64,000 nt of DNA, taken from assembly GCA_039881145.1 (NCBI GenBank), contig JAYKKI010000032.1, forward strand, positions 11,337,501-11,401,500. Direction: 5' to 3'. Within the stretch, counting starts at the first letter, position 1; each line of letters begins with the position of its first letter. The notes under the pieces are model-generated. The model was not told where the DNA came from and did not search any database. It worked only from the letters and a program-made list of their open reading frames with translations. Of this stretch, positions 1 to 11,571 are shown one piece after another. Position numbers and translations under genes: made by a program. The DNA comes from Druceiella hillmani (lineage: Eukaryota; Arthropoda; Insecta; Lepidoptera; Hepialidae).

Positions 1-490
1 TTTTCTGTCATGTTTTCCTTCATCTCGATGGAATTCTCCATAAAATTTCCATCTATTAGGTCGAATTCTCCCTAAAAGCTGGCAAGGAAGCCGAGTCTTG
101 GTCATGCGACATACTTATTCAAACGAGTTTACATGACGCAGATGAATTGGATCTATGATTGTCGGTTTATTTTGTCACCGAGATCGAATGTTGTTATTTG
201 TGATACAGTTACAGATTAAGATTCTCAAGATCTACTGAAGACAGTTTGAAAAAAGTCGATACTTCTGAGCCGAAGAGAAGGAGTGATGTTATTTTTTCTC
301 CACAAGTACCATTTGAACAAAACACGGCCCATAGTGGCAGATACCTATACGATTTGGTTATGAATATCGGCATAGGATATGATTTACGTCTTTTGGACTA
401 GCGATCTGAGCTATTTAAAGACATGAAATTATTCAAATTATCGTTAAGAAGAACGAAGATTTAGATAGTACCTGAGATTTAGAATTTTTT
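1..490. other. Unexplained, less AT-rich segment at window start
   Basis: This stretch is visibly less AT-rich than the DNA after position 960. One plus-strand frame is open from about 204 to 398 (65 codons) without an initiating ATG at its head, and contains the run DTSEPKRRSDVIFSPQVPFE. It ends in TAG, and the same frame then continues for about 20 more codons. I do not recognise a protein family. It could be a decayed exon or an unidentified mobile-element fragment. The minus strand also has partly open frames, so the strand is unsure. Confidence 0.25.
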
Positions 491-549
491 TTTAGGTTTA
501 CGGTTGCTCCACTGTTATTGGAAGTGGCTAGGTTGTCATAAACAAATAT

Positions 550-950
550 AAGGCCCAGCAAGTGACATAGTTCCTGAACTAGACACCGTATTTTCAAAAG
601 TTTTCCTCATATTAGCGTCTATGACAATGCACTGATGATCTGATGACTGATGATTTCTGATGACGAACTCATTGTATGGTTCATGCTGGATCCGTACTCG
701 ACTAGTGGACCTGCTATATATTCTTCAAGATGTAATGTGACTTTCCGGAAGATGTATTCTACCTGCAATGCTATCCAGAGCCTGACCAATAAATGGAATC
801 GTATGCAGATTTGAAATCGATGAAGGCTAGGACTGTCTTTGCTCTGTGTCTTATCTGTTCCTCCATAAATTGACGGAGGGAGAATATTTGGTCTGAACAG
901 ACGCGTCCTGATTGGAATCCCGCTCCGAATTGCTCCTTTCGGCTTTTCTA
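550..950 (-). pseudogene. LINE reverse-transcriptase fragment (non-LTR retrotransposon relic)
   Basis: Read on the minus strand from about 940, the frame gives GAGFQSGRVCSDQIFSLRQF and then, a little further on, AFIDFKSAYDSI. These match the conserved non-LTR reverse-transcriptase block of the form AGFRxGRxCxDQIFxLRQ followed by the first catalytic motif (F-hydrophobic-D-F/L-x-x-A-F/Y-D-S). The frame is open from about 950 to 772 and ends in a stop. A shifted frame (about 775 to 590) continues the family pattern LWxAL...VxxL. No endonuclease, poly-A tail or target-site duplication is visible, so this is an isolated fragment. It may belong to the same broad group as the LINE at 18.3-19.8 kb, which lacks this block. 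Confidence 0.78.
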
Positions 951-960
951 CTCTCTATAT

Positions 961-2586
961 TTTTTAAATTCTTGATTGTATAATTTTTAAAACAATTTTT
1001 CTGGCAATTAAGAGCATGCTGATGCTATGGGATGATGACGGATTTCTTCTAAACGAATGAAATTTGCTCCATACCTCAAATTATTATGATAAAAAGATGG
1101 AGTCGATTGAGCAACAGAATATAAACTAGACAAGCTGTGTAATTATTACGCATATTAAAGGTACGAATGGTAAGAAAAAATTATTATATGAATACACTTA
1201 TATTTATTTGCGTATAGTATACGCAATTTTCTCATTTAATCATTTAATTTTATAATAGTAAAGTTCAGATTTGTATATAGGTACTATTATCACATAACAT
1301 TCAAAACATCTGACCTTTGTTATTAGCTTAAAGTTTACACTTTATATTTTAATATAGTAAAATTTCAACATCTTCAGCAGTCAAATAATAATAATAAAAT
1401 AAATACCGTTTGCTCTGTCCTACGCTTTTGTCGATGGTACTAATTCAATTTTGAGGCCTCTACAACTACAGATGCATTCTATAAACAAACTTTTGAGTTG
1501 TACTAAACTTGTTCAAGACAAGTAGGTTATTACTTATATATTTCTAGATGAATATCCCGAATAAATAATTCCCGCAACTCTTGATGTCACCGAGCAAAAA
1601 GAGGAGGAACGAAAACGGAGTCACGGTTTTTATACTCTCTAACATAAACTACAATATTAGTACAGAAAAGAGCTACATTACCATAGTCTAATATTTTAAC
1701 CCTCCTACCTAATTAGAACCTTCCAGAGAGGTATAGTTTTTCTTTACAAAAGGCAGCAATGCATAAGTCTGAATCATTTAAATATACGTTGATATACGAA
1801 CATAAATCTAGATGGCTGACAATAATAGTGTTACCTAAATGTATACTTGATAATTTGCTTACAAGACATGTATTGACAGATTGGAAGCACAAGACTATGT
1901 TATCTTAACATAAACAATACATACAGACTGAGCAATATTAACTAAGGTTAAACGAGTACCAACAAAGTTTTGGCATTTCTGGAAAAATACTTTAGATATT
2001 AACAAATTGTTAACAGTTAACAAAATAAACAGTGTTACTTGAGATCAAACAAATGCATGTTAATAAAATTTTCCTGAAATATATTATACAAATTTTTACT
2101 TAATGTCTGCAGCTTTATATATTTTGTAAAATTCAGAATTTTTATTACACTTATAGCAATTTGATTGTCATATTTAAACACACAGCTTTTTATTAAATTC
2201 ACTTAGACCAGTAAGTAATTGTTCCAACCTCTTTAGCGTCTGCCAAGGTGCAATGAATTTCGTTTAGATGATAAACAAGCCTCACTTTGTAAACCCTATC
2301 TGAAACATGTGACGGCAGCTTCGTTCACGAACTGATTGAACTAACGAGCTTATTGAGCATCTGGTTTCGATGTGGTTTTCATAGTCTACGTCACTATTTC
2401 TTTACTTTAATATTTTCTTTGCTCTATTCTAGTACGACTCATAATAGTGTAAAAATTAATTTAAATAATTTAATGAGAACATAATGCCAGTTCTTTTTAC
2501 AATTGCTGCATAGATTAGTTTTATCATTGTTAGGATTGGCGTTGTTACATTGAATATACTTAATAGTTGTTCAATACATTGGTCTA
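961..2586. other. AT-rich DNA, nothing recognised
   Basis: No long frame, RNA gene or known element was seen. There are only short AT-rich tracts and a few ATAATA runs near 1386. Confidence 0.5.
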
Positions 2587-2760
2587 GGGACTTATTACCT
2601 CATTTATGTTATTGATTACCTCATTCAGAATATATTTATGTTTTGAAAATAGCAGCCCATTATCGACATAGAGACAAAGATATTTGATTCCGTTTATGAT
2701 CTCACTTTAACACATTGATCGACCTTAATTCTGGTAAAGTCAAACTTGTTTAAAACTGAA
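2587..2760 (-). pseudogene. Ty1/copia reverse-transcriptase fragment
   Basis: Read on the minus strand from about 2702, a frame gives NGIKYLCLYVDNGLLFSK, followed by an ILNEVI-type continuation. This is the copia-type RT palm motif YVDD with its usual flanks, here changed to YVDN, so the second catalytic aspartate is lost. Just upstream in another frame is NKFDFTRIKVDQCVKV, matching the segment that precedes it in copia polymerases (FxxSxxDxCVY). A frameshift therefore separates the two pieces, and the downstream frame ends in TAG within about 40 codons. The fragment is dead. No LTRs were found. Confidence 0.6.
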
Positions 2761-3311
2761 TAAAATTTCATTTTCTATCGTTTATGTGATAAAATGATTG
2801 AGAACTCTTTTGTGTTACTGCACTTTGTTCTCATATATTGTGAAATATTTGCCTTGGCCGAGCCAAAGTGTATCTTCATACCGGGACTTTCAGTCCCTAT
2901 TATTATTGGTTTGTATACACCGGTTAAACTTGAAGGAAGTATTGTTCTAAGCCAGTCGCCGTCCACTTTGAATCCACTGTTTTGAAATTAGTACACTGTG
3001 GTCACTACGCTGCTAACATATTCTTCTCCAGTTTACCATTCGGACCAGAGTTCTCATACAAACATCTCGAAATAAACCAACTTGACGTATCAGCCCTGAG
3101 TCGTCAGAAGCTCTTGCTGAATAATTTCAAACTTCATTTGAAGTTGAAGCTTCTTGCATCCGTACGTAATTTTCGATTACTAATTATTTCGATTATATTC
3201 GTTCTGGCATTCAAACCCATGAAGGAACTTTTGGTACAATTTCGTAATTCCTCAGACTTGCTTAAACCCCTACGTGGAATAATTTCAACATCGCGGCGTC
3301 GGTTAATTTGA
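2761..3311. other. Open frames on both strands beside the copia fragment, unidentified
   Basis: Plus-strand frames run 2794-2985 (63 codons) and 2982-3311 (109 codons, lysine/leucine-rich). The minus strand has frames at 2966-2775 and about 3313-3130. The minus frame with EIIPRRGLSKSEELR lies directly upstream of the copia RT fragment in its reading direction, so this may be earlier copia pol sequence. I cannot match it to a domain. The plus-strand 109-codon frame is then probably a shadow. Composition is less AT-rich than the neighbours, as expected for relic coding sequence. Confidence 0.3.
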
Positions 3312-3550
3312 CAATTAATGCGAAATAATTATTAAACACCTTAGCCTTTTGGAATCTCGCAAATGTTAGTAGATTGACAAGTGCATGTTGTGGATTTAAT
3401 TCTTGACAGTTTAATAATTTTAATCGTTACTTTTTTTACTAGACTGAACATATTTTTGGCTAACGTTATAACGATTTCCAATCCACCTGCTTTATAAGTC
3501 GCACTGAGTAATCAACGTCGACAACATCGCATCGCTTGCGTGCTTATGTA

Positions 3551-3552
<2 letters not shown>

Positions 3553-3623
<71 letters not shown>
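3553..3623. repeat. Compound (TA)n-(TG)n microsatellite
   Basis: A near-perfect TA run of about 50 bases is followed directly by about 22 bases of TG. Confidence 0.95.
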
Positions 3624-4168
3624 AGTCGTATACTTCCAATCAAATACTTTTAAATCATTTTATTATTGTTTATAAAAACACTGTGGTTAATATTCTGAAA
3701 GAGATTGTAAGCTATAATTATTTATGGTTTTAGTATTTGTACGATGTTATGTACTTGTATTCACAGTATTGTATTTTTTATATGAAAAAAAATTAAACTA
3801 TTTTTCTACAAAAATAAGATAGAAAAACAAAAATAACAGTGAAAATATAGTTCAGTTTAAAATGATATTGTGAAATTTAGGTTTAATTTTAATTATTTTA
3901 GTGTAAAAGTGAAAACTTCGGTGAAAATTTTCTCCCTGGGGAGGAAGATGTAAAGAAACTATATTTCTTTAATTGGTACAGCGTTATTCCATAGGTAAAC
4001 AGTGACCGTGTACTTATTTATCTTACAGATGGCGCTGTGAGCTCTAGCGGATTACTTGGTCAGCTTAGCAGATTATTTGGATTTTAAAAAAAATTCTATA
4101 AAAAGGAATTGACAATTTAAATAATACATTGTAAATGTCGTTTCTTTGTTTTTATAGCAACGCAATTG

Positions 4169-4171
<3 letters not shown>

Positions 4172-4259
<88 letters not shown>
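4172..4259. repeat. (TA)n microsatellite
   Basis: A TA run of about 88 bases, broken once by a TATATTATAT phase shift near 4211. Confidence 0.95.
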
Positions 4260-4261
<2 letters not shown>

Positions 4262-4702
4262 ATTATAGTAAATAGCTCTTTATCGTAATTCTGTCAAATC
4301 TTTTTAAATTCATAACAATTTAACTGTGTCCAGTAAGGGAATTTCAATTTCTCAAACCTTATGATTGGTCACGTGAAAATTTAAAATTATTTTCAACAAA
4401 CTGCACAAACCTGATATATTTTGCAAGTGCGCCTCAAGGCGGTATAGTATTAAAATTCATACTTAACTAATTAAAATACAAAATGGTCAATGCTTGTTCC
4501 ATAAAGATGTTTAAAAATTGGGCGTGACGTAAATAATTCCTTAAAAATCGGTTTGGAGTGCTTAAACATTATTCCCATTTACTCAGCGATTTAAAGAATT
4601 GTGGACAGTGAGAAAATATATCAATTTCCGATGTGTTTAGAAACAAGCCTTTCCAAATTACTCACTAACTATTTCTAATAATGTAAAAGGGGAGCTTTAC
4701 GG

Positions 4703-4909
4703 TTGCCCAGCGGTGGTGGAAGGTCTCACCGAAAATACTTTCACAATGGGTTCATCACCAAAATTTCAAACATTATCCACTGCCGAGATCCCAAAACATT
4801 TAATGTGTATAATATCAACCTAGCCGTCTCAGAAGAAAAAATTCAAATATTCCTATGTACACAGAGACCATGCGTCTCTAAATCCAAAGGGAACGAATTT
4901 CAATGTTAA
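4703..4909 (+). other. 68-codon open frame, unidentified
   Basis: The frame lies about 110 bp upstream of the RNase H relic and has ordinary rather than AT-biased residues, including several cysteines and histidines. It could be an earlier decayed part of the same provirus, but no reverse-transcriptase motif can be read here. I do not assign a function. Confidence 0.2.
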
Positions 4910-5019
4910 AAACTACTAGCCCTCATTTTTCGATGTTAAAACTTCCGACAATATCTCTTTGGTCGGATGTTCAAAATTGTCACCGAGCATCGCCCTCTAA
5001 AGTAACTTTGTAATCACCA

Positions 5020-6480
5020 AAATCAAGCAATAAGTTTCAACGTTGGAACCTGCAATTAGAAAAGTATGATTATAAACTTATTTATAATAAAGTTAAATTA
5101 AATTTTGTGGCCAACGCTTTTCACGTTATTCGGTAAACCCTATCTAAATAGAGGCCCACGATATAGACGATCAAGACACTCCGATTCCAGTTCTGGATCG
5201 TCCCGAATCACTAATAGTTCAACCTCTTTCTAGTTCCGAAAATCTTGACCTTTTTAGCGGAAATATTCTCGATGAGTCGTATTCCAAATTCCTAAAATAA
5301 TTTACAGAAAACTCATAATATAACATAAAAATAATCGAACATAACAATTGCCTACTGAAAAAATAACAGAAATCGATTATCATTCCCATAACTCTGGACT
5401 TAGACGAATCTGTATCTTATATTGAAGAAATCTTGAAAACTTATCAAAATTCTGAAGAATTAGTGAAGTCTGAAAGAGCAGTACACTCTAACCCCTCATT
5501 TAAAATAAATAACAAAATCAATAACATATTATTTACTAAAGTCCATCATTTTGATTCCTGTTTATATTCCGACATATTAGATACGCTGAAAAACTTAAGA
5601 AATAAGTTTCTAACAAGTTCCAATAAACTTATGAAGAAACTAATCATTTTAGACTTCAAAAATATTTTTAATTTAAATTAAAAAGATCCTTAGAAAGATT
5701 AACCTCGCGCCCATGCAGGTAACAAGCACGTCTACCGCCTCCGTTTCAACGTGTCATTCTAGACATTATAGGACCCTTGCCTAAATCCGGAAGTACAAAA
5801 CACCAATATAATCTCACATTACAATATAACCTAATAATATTTTCAGTAGCCTACCCTGTTCAAAGCACTACCTCTGAAAAATCCAATGAGTGCCTAATAC
5901 ACTTTATATTCCTATTTGACATTCCCGAAACGATTCTGACCCATCAAAGCACTAATTTTATGTCAAATATCTGCAAAAGAACCCTTCAATTCTTAAAAAT
6001 AAAACAATTATGAGAATCACCATATCATCCCCAAACACAAGGTTCTCTAGAATGGAGCCATTCCACCTTTAAGGAATATTTCAGATGAAACCGTAACGAA
6101 AACCAAGATAACTGGTTAAAATATGTCTACACGGTGACAGTGGCATATAATACTTCCGTAAATTCAACAACTCGGTACTTTTCATGAGAGTTTTATTATT
6201 CAGTCATAAGCCATTCATTCTAAATTCCACTTACGACTCCACTCTTAACACTAACTAACTCGAATAGAACAATAAGCTTCAGATCGTCTCAAATACTATT
6301 GAGAAAAAGCTACTAACAACATACAAGAATAAAAAAAAGTCAAAGACCTGCCACGATTCTCATTCACGTTCCATAGAACACCAAGTCGAAGACTATGTTT
6401 TTCTCAAAAATCAAGTAAGGTTACGAAAAGCCCTTTCTCCTAATTGAAAACTTCCTTATTAGATTATCAAAATCAATGAG
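5020..6480 (+). pseudogene. Ty3/Gypsy (errantivirus-like) pol relic: RNase H end and integrase
   Basis: Two recognisable pol parts lie in order. At 5020-5133 a 38-codon frame matches the C-terminal edge of Gypsy RNase H, where a tryptophan-leucine-glutamate-x-tyrosine-aspartate-tyrosine stretch leads to the VADALSR-like end, here altered. At about 5749-6011 is the integrase core: it opens with LDIIGPLPKSG and reaches IPETILTHQSTNFMS, in which the usual DQGTNF aspartate is replaced by histidine. After a stop, 6012-6180 keeps the YHPQTxGxxE block with the last catalytic glutamate. The integrase C-terminal segment can be followed to about 6450. Frames change several times and stops are frequent, so the gene is dead. 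RT and protease are not recognisable upstream. Confidence 0.8.
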
Positions 6481-6599
6481 CCACATTCGCTGAATTTATT
6501 ACATCATTAGGATGAAGTAAAATTAGCAAAGAAAACAATGACACCGCATCCTGAACTATTTTTTCCTTTTGCTTTCTTTACAAGACTTTATAACGATTA

Positions 6600-7650
6600 A
6601 TTTACGATTTTTATTTTAGATTTATCCTACTATCTGCTACCTCCCTCAATTAAATTTTTATAAATTGTAGTACACAACTTTTACAAGGATTTTAGAAGTA
6701 CTACAATAAACATTATATTCTCAAAATTTATTTTAGGCATTATACAGTGCCGTCATCTAGGCATAAACTGATTTCATTCAACCAACAAAAAGCAATCCAA
6801 ATATATATTTCGACCCTCTTGGCTCTCTAAAACTTATCAATGATCATACTAGCGTTATTATTCCAACGGACATATTTTATAAAACCTCGTTTGGAAAATG
6901 TGAATTCTATTTTCGAAACACTGAAATTTCTTTGCAAACAGCATAATATAGTTGATCACATAAAGTGTTCTCTCAACTATTTTCCCCTATATCATGATAT
7001 AATTAGTGATAATATCATGATATAATTAGTGATTTTCATTCCATGACCCATTTCATTTCGACAAGATCCAAACACTCAGCTTGGTTAACGGTGTTGGATT
7101 ATTTTCAAACATTTTTTACAATTTTCTTCTTACTGTCTTCGTACAATGTACGAGTAAGATGCGGTAAAGTACAACGACGTCACTCAAACTTTAGAAAGAG
7201 ATCAAAAGAAATTAGCAAAATATTTTAAATAAAATATTTCTTTCACGTCATCAATAGTTTTAACTTTCCAAGATTCATTAAACAAAATAAATAGTTTCGA
7301 ACAAAGTTTGAATAGCGCTCTTAAGAGTACTACATTAACTTTATAAAATATAACTGCTATATCTAATAATTTACTATTTAAACGTAAGTTTATGAAATTG
7401 TTAAATATTTTAGAGTATAGTCTGTTGACGTTTTTATAGTACTAGAAGATATAATAATTTTCAAACATGTCTAGTAAATTCCTCTTCAAATCAATGTAAC
7501 TCTTGAACCTATTTCTGATACCAATAGAGACAATTCTCCAATTCTCCAACCTGAGCCTAACATTAGGACGTCTATGGCATAAACTCACAAGTTTAGTCTT
7601 TAATAGAAAAACCAAAAAACCTTTGTCTTGAAAAAAACCCTCGTTTCTGA
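6600..7650 (+). pseudogene. Env-like region of the errantivirus-like provirus, decayed
   Basis: The region lies between the integrase end and the LTR-like sequence, where errantiviruses carry env. No single long frame survives; the longest are 61 codons at 6840-7025 and 7043-7228. The segment 7240-7640 keeps the pattern seen in the C-terminal ectodomain of insect env proteins. It has an Asn/Leu-rich helical stretch, then a segment with DIIIF, then an LxLxxxRLWHK-like part, spread over shifting frames. The assignment rests on position and pattern, not on a clear motif. A 23-bp direct repeat lies at about 6986-7033. Confidence 0.4.
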
Positions 7651-7675
7651 AAAAAACCCTTGTCTTACCAGCCAT
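7442..7675 (-). other. 77-codon minus-strand frame antisense to the env-like relic
   Basis: The frame starts with MAGKTRVFFRNEGFF and carries a short internal repeat (FFRNEG/FFQDKG) caused by a duplicated GAAAAAAACCCT motif in the DNA at about 7630-7665. It is probably a shadow of the plus-strand relic and is not proposed as a gene. Confidence 0.2.
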
Positions 7676-7679
7676 AATG

Positions 7680-7915
7680 GTTATTCAGCATCGTTTCCAG
7701 GCACGTCGTATTAACATAATAACACCATCCGGCCTCCAGTGTCACAACATCCTGACATAAGGCTCTACCGGTAGAAGCCTTAACAAGTAACATTCTCAAA
7801 TGAATCTCAGCAATTCTTCTCTTTATAAACCCCAGATACAAACCCCATAGTACTCAGAAGTCCATAATCCAAGTTTAAGTCAGTCATCGTCGCAGTTCAG
7901 TCTTATTCATATATA
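7680..7915 (+). repeat. Possible 3' LTR fragment of the Gypsy-like element
   Basis: The segment is less AT-rich than its flanks, follows the env-like region, and contains a TATA-like CTTTATAAACCCC at about 7820-7832. A pyrimidine/purine-mixed end with GTCAGTCATCGTCGCAGTTC follows at about 7880. This layout is typical of the U3-R part of Gypsy-group LTRs. No matching 5' LTR was found in the window, so the call is from context. Confidence 0.4.
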
Positions 7916-8602
7916 AAATATAAGAAAATATTCGTAATCCAAAATGTATGGTAGTCAATTGTTATTTTTGTGGGCTTTCACGAAATTGGTCAGTTTGATT
8001 ACTAAGAAAGTTATTCAAAGTTATTCAGGTAATATTTTTTATTTTCCCTGGGATCCATGAAATAATATTTTCACCAATTCAAAATGAAGACTGTATAGTC
8101 GGCAGTGACTTATAATTTCAAGCATAGTTCATATTGAACTAAATATTTGTAACAATCACTGAGGAGAATCATAGTATATTAATTTTAGAGATAAATGAAA
8201 AATCACGTTCAATTTACATTTACTTTAAAGGCACAGGACTAAAATTGTTGCTCAACGGCATTATACATAATGAATGACGCTACTTGTTTCTTTTGTTTGA
8301 AGTCTCAGATTCGAACCACTCGTTACTACTATTTATTTCAGTAAATACTAAAATAATTGTGCATGTTGTAATTAGTTTAGCAATTATTTAATATTTTTGT
8401 CTTGTCAACAACTTTATACATCGAAACACCTAAAACGTTTGAAAAATTATATTTTTATCATTTACATTTTTTAATGCATGCTTATACACCTTTTTTATCT
8501 TCCGTGTAAATATTAATGTAAATATTTATTCGTACTTTTCCGCCAATAAAATTCAATTTTTCAATGAAATGTAATTATTTCTCTGAAAGGTTATTAGTAA
8601 AA

Positions 8603-8636
8603 AATTTAGTTGTTGAGTTTTCTCAACAACTAAATT
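8603..8636. repeat. Perfect 15-bp hairpin, 4-nt loop
   Basis: The arm AATTTAGTTGTTGAG (8603-8617) and its exact reverse complement (8622-8636) are separated by TTTT. Confidence 0.95.
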
Positions 8637-9384
8637 CATAAATTAAGAATAAAACATTATATATTACATTAGGTATCGATAATTGTATCGTTAGACTAAT
8701 CAATAAAGGTTTAATATATGTCTAGAAGTTATCATATTATATTAACTAAGTTTGGCACAAAATAATTTGAAATTTTTAATAAAAATAGTTTTGAAGTTAC
8801 AATATGTCTTTATAACGGGAAATTCAAATCTAAAATATAATAAATAGGCTCTTTTAATCACCACACAATAAATTGAAAACAAAATTTTATTGACTATTTT
8901 ATTTGATTTTTGTGAGAAATAAAAATGAACAGACGGACGGATACGTGAATAACTTTATAAAGATTCTATTTTTTTTAAGTAAAAAATTCAATATACCGTG
9001 CATTTATTAACGTCCATCAGCAAAATAATGAATTGTGGATTGAAATCCAAGCTATCGGTTAAACATTTTGGCAATCGTATTGATAACATATATGAGATTC
9101 ACTTCACACAGCTTATTGTACACTTCTACTTGAAATATTATATTAGTGAAAATGTTTTATTTTCATTTTATTTTTAATTTATTTAAGCATAATGAAAAAT
9201 AAACCAACGTAAGTACCACCAAGACAATAAACGGATGCCCCTCAAATATGCAAGTAGTATTAAATAGCTACACTGAAGCAAACTACCCTTAAGCTATGAT
9301 TTGAAACGCAACGAATGAGGCTCGTCATCTATTATGCGTGAGGCTCGAGACAATCTAGCAAGCATTTACGGCGTAAAGTTTTAA

Positions 9385-9600
9385 AATTTATCCGTTTTAT
9401 ATTTCATAAAGCTTGACGGAGAACACATTTTGAAGAAATAATTTCTTTGAAAGCTGTGAGCGACACGGAAGGCCAGTAAAAGCTAAGTTTGATTTTTAAT
9501 ATTACCAAAACGAAAAATGAGAGAAAATATTTAAAAGTAAATTGTATTACAATATGTCTAGCACATTGTTGAATTTCTTTTTGGTTGACACGGCTAAACT
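9385..9600 (+). repeat. Dispersed repeat shared with 52.45-52.64 kb
   Basis: Both places share, in order, TTATCCGTTTTAT, TAAAGCTTG, a GTGAGCGACAC/TTGAGCGATAC segment, GTATTACA-T, and a TTTTTG(G/A)TGAC end. By eye the copies are strongly diverged. The family is unknown. Confidence 0.55.
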
Positions 9601-10305
9601 TTTTGTCTTAAAGAGTGACCAAAATTAAATAAAGTGAAAGGTATGCGTTTACATTTATATTTTATTTTCTTGAAATCTTAGTCAAATGCACGAAAGCTGC
9701 AATTTTACGGAAGAAAACCGATAGATGAAAAGAGATGAGATTACTGAAAAGCTTAACGTCAATTGGAAAGAACGTATTTCCGTGATTATTGTTTCTAAAT
9801 ACATAATTTTCAATTTTTCAAATTTATTTCGATTTACTTAAAATAATATTGTTTCTACAATATATGCCCAACGTCAAAGGACATTTGCTAAAAACTCGCG
9901 TTAACGTTACGCTATGTGGGAATTTCGTAAAGATACTAAATTTTCAGTAATATGAAACGGATATATTTCAAATAGTAAAAAGGTTTTCCATAATATGAAA
10001 AGGATACGTTTCATATTACGGAACGGATACTTGTTATATGCTATCATTCACCTTGGGCTTGGTGTTATCAGGGAAATGTAATTTTTTTTAAATTTTATAA
10101 TTGGCAATTCTTTTTTTAAGAGGACATCATAAATACGTCTTTGCACATTGCATTTTCACAGTTTTTCCTTAAAATGAAGCGAATCTATTTGAAATAACAG
10201 AAACATTACGTACTAACTTTAACACGCGCCTTTGCCCATGTTGTATTGTAAAAATGTAACTTAACATATGACATAAGGAAAATATAAAGAACTTATTTGT
10301 TCAAT

Positions 10306-10307
<2 letters not shown>

Positions 10308-10382
<75 letters not shown>
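10308..10382. repeat. (TA)n microsatellite
   Basis: TA run of about 75 bases with one ACA interruption. Confidence 0.95.
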
Positions 10383-10384
<2 letters not shown>

Positions 10385-11281
10385 CATTTAAGCTAGTTAT
10401 GTAGTTACGAGGTAATTATTATTATGAACTCAAATGGCCATACCTAATTTTAACAATATTTTATGGAGCATTGCAATTTATGCGATATATGGATTAAAAT
10501 GTCGAGGAAATAATTAACCCATGAATTGTCCATGTTCTAAGAAAAATATTACTACTTTTATATATTTAACTAATAGCAGCGTATTCAGCTTTACGTGTGC
10601 CAGTATAATTTAAAACTTTGTGTTCTAGTGAATATAAGAAATAAAAAATCGCTGTTACGCCAAGTGATAACATAATTATATAAAGCCTATTTTTTAATCT
10701 AGGATTTATATCATATTTACAATATCTGACTGTGAATTAAGGTTTAATTTTGACCACAGGGGTCGCCCAGTAGTCGAAATTCAACCGTAATTCCTTAATT
10801 TTTTAAGTTTGAAGGTTATTGAATTCCTTTGTCAAATGTATACTATTTTGCGTCTGTTTGATTTTATGTGTACTGTTTCTCTACAAACATTGCACATTAT
10901 TTTTTTAAATTTTATTCTATAACGTCAACTGAGAATGTATACAAATACGTCATTAGCGTGTGTCGTTTGCCTCAATCCCTGCAATACCTATATAATTTAA
11001 AAATTAATGTCAGAGACAGTTAAAAAAAAAACAGAAGTACAGTTTGTATTCGTATTTATTTTTTATACAATCCATTGTCCGTTATATTTTTTTTATTTCA
11101 TTATTAATTCAAATTAATGCTAATAAAAATGAGACTTGAGATTCATATAGACACAGGATTTACATTAAATAATAAAATATACTTAACTACTAACTTTGTT
11201 GAAAACACTAATAGGTAGGCAAGCGTAAGTAAATTCAGATTGCTGACACAAAATTTTCCTTTTTAAACAAACTGTATTTCA

Positions 11282-11284
<3 letters not shown>
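10383..11284. other. AT-rich DNA, nothing recognised
   Basis: No frame, repeat or RNA gene was recognised. Confidence 0.45.

Positions 11285-11341
<57 letters not shown>
11285..11341. repeat. (TA)n microsatellite
   Basis: TA run of about 57 bases. Confidence 0.95.
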
Positions 11342-11342
<1 letters not shown>

Positions 11343-11571
11343 CACAGATATATATTATACAAAATATAAAATAAATGCTTTTAATGACATACACCCACAG
11401 ACCATTAAAAAAGTAACGTTTCAAATAATACAAAATTCACTGCTCGGAACTCCTTCAGTCAATCTGACTGTTGACCCCAAACTATTATGTGTTTGACATT
11501 GAGAGTAAAAACGTAAGCAATGAATCTTTTAATGTATATGTAATATATAATTCAATGTATTTGTAACTCAT

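Larger units (their letters stand above)
7916..10305. other. AT-rich DNA with one hairpin and one dispersed repeat
   Basis: No gene is seen. The hairpin at 8603-8636 and the dispersed repeat at 9385-9600 are listed separately. A short A/T-rich duplication around TTTCATAATATGAAA-type motifs lies near 9950-10020. Confidence 0.5.

Noticed and set aside
600..660. Repeated CTGATGA words as a short tandem repeat of interest
   Set aside because: Irregular GATGATCTGATGACTGATGAT sequence within the LINE RT relic. It is explained by decay of that relic.
5710..5725. CAG|GTAAC inside the integrase relic as a splice site
   Set aside because: It is explained by the coding relic, lacks a pyrimidine tract, and the donor is weak.
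8018..8036. TTATTCAG|GTAATATT as a further ratchet-like site
   Set aside because: The donor GTAATA is poor and the tract is not pyrimidine-rich.
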